The notes beneath the pieces are model-generated. The model had not been told where the DNA came from. It did no database searches and was given only the letters and a program-made list of their open reading frames with translations. 33,161 nt of DNA from Chloroflexaceae bacterium (GTDB taxonomy: Bacteria > Chloroflexota > Chloroflexia > Chloroflexales > Chloroflexaceae), in the NCBI GenBank assembly GCA_012034075.1, contig JAAURD010000029.1, forward strand, positions 1-33,161, in the 5' to 3' direction. The stretch's first letter is position 1. Each line of letters begins with the position of its first letter. A program made the translations under genes and the position numbers. Below are positions 32,771-33,161 of this stretch, piece by piece.

Positions 32771-33161
32771 ATGCCCACGGTTGTTGATGAACCTGTGATC
32801 CAGCCGCAGTTTGAGACGACGACCTGCCCGTTGTGTGGCAGTGCGACCTGGCAGGTCGAGCGGTGTCTCGGTGATTACTTTTTTCGGCAACCAGGCAATT
32901 TCTGGATTGTGCGTTGCGAACGTTGCCAGCTGCGCTATCAGAACCCGCGTCCATCCGCTGCGGTGATTGATCAGTATTACCCTGATCAGTATGGCTCGTA
33001 TGCTGGTGCCACGCAGGGGTTGCGGGGGTGGCGCGGTTTGCTGGGACAGATTAAACAACACGGGCTGAAGGTGCGTTGTCAGCGGATTGACCGGGCGGTG
33101 CCGGCGCGTCAAGGTGAGATGCGGCGGTTGCTGGATATTGGTTGCGGTGGGCCAAGATTTT
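32771..33161 (+). CDS. SAM methyltransferase with an N-terminal zinc-binding motif (3' truncated by the window end)
   Basis: About 130 residues are seen before the window ends. CPLCGSATWQ and CERCQLRYQNPRPS give two CxxC pairs that should bind zinc, followed by DQYYPDQYGSYAG. The start of a class I methyltransferase fold, LLDIGCGGPRF, is cut off right after motif I. This zinc-knuckle plus methyltransferase pattern is common in sugar and lipid modification loci (Methyltransf_23-like). The frame stays open to the right edge. ATG 32771 is the first start in this frame; AAAGG lies rather far upstream. Confidence 0.85.
   Translation, partial: MPTVVDEPVIQPQFETTTCPLCGSATWQVERCLGDYFFRQPGNFWIVRCERCQLRYQNPRPSAAVIDQYYPDQYGSYAGATQGLRGWRGLLGQIKQHGLKVRCQRIDRAVPARQGEMRRLLDIGCGGPRF

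Overview
The window looks like chromosome from a filamentous, Chloroflexus-like member of the Chloroflexota. This is an inference. It rests on a nuo cluster with two nuoM genes and no nuoE, nuoF or nuoG, on Ser/Thr kinase/WD40 and FHA proteins, on a Thr/Ser/Pro/Asp-rich surface protein, and on intergenic GC-rich repeats. The genus cannot be fixed from the sequence alone.

Layout. Positions 1-1931 (+) hold the tail of one gene, a polytopic membrane protein of glycosyltransferase type broken by one in-frame TAG, and a Nudix hydrolase. Positions 2046-2485 hold a complete tmRNA gene (ssrA) with a good sigma-70-like promoter; its tag reads ANNTFRAQSPTMALAA. Then come a membrane-anchored low-complexity protein (2647-3429) and an HTH regulator (3581-4228) with a near-consensus promoter and a terminator-like hairpin in its leader. 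The regulator meets nuoN tail to tail with a 6-base overlap.

Positions 4223-18105 (-) are one long operon, nuoA-B-C-D-I-H-J-K-L-M-M-N. It encodes the quinone module and membrane arm of respiratory complex I, without the NADH-dehydrogenase subunits. Special points are a NuoI with five Ala/Arg-rich tail repeats, a NuoL with two His/acid-rich segments and a one-base frameshift, and a second NuoM that lacks the conserved TM7 lysine. Upstream on the same strand lie two FHA proteins, tsaB and tsaE (tRNA t6A synthesis), a transmembrane Ser/Thr kinase with a seven-repeat WD40 domain, and a SAM methyltransferase with a regulatory domain.

Positions 24841-27530 hold a divergent pair of exported c-type cytochromes. 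One has a single haem motif. The other is a lipoprotein with two haem motifs followed by three copies of an LGPPWYW-type domain joined by Gly-Gln linkers. About 1.1 kb of non-coding, repeat-rich DNA follows (27531-28620), including a 10-bp tandem repeat and an SOS-box-like palindrome. It leads into a tightly overlapping three-gene cassette (28621-31872): a DUF262 protein, an AAA15/OLD-type ATPase and a protein I do not recognise. The cassette looks like a mobile defence island and is the best candidate for an undescribed system here. The window ends with two SAM methyltransferase genes in divergent orientation, the last one cut by the window edge.
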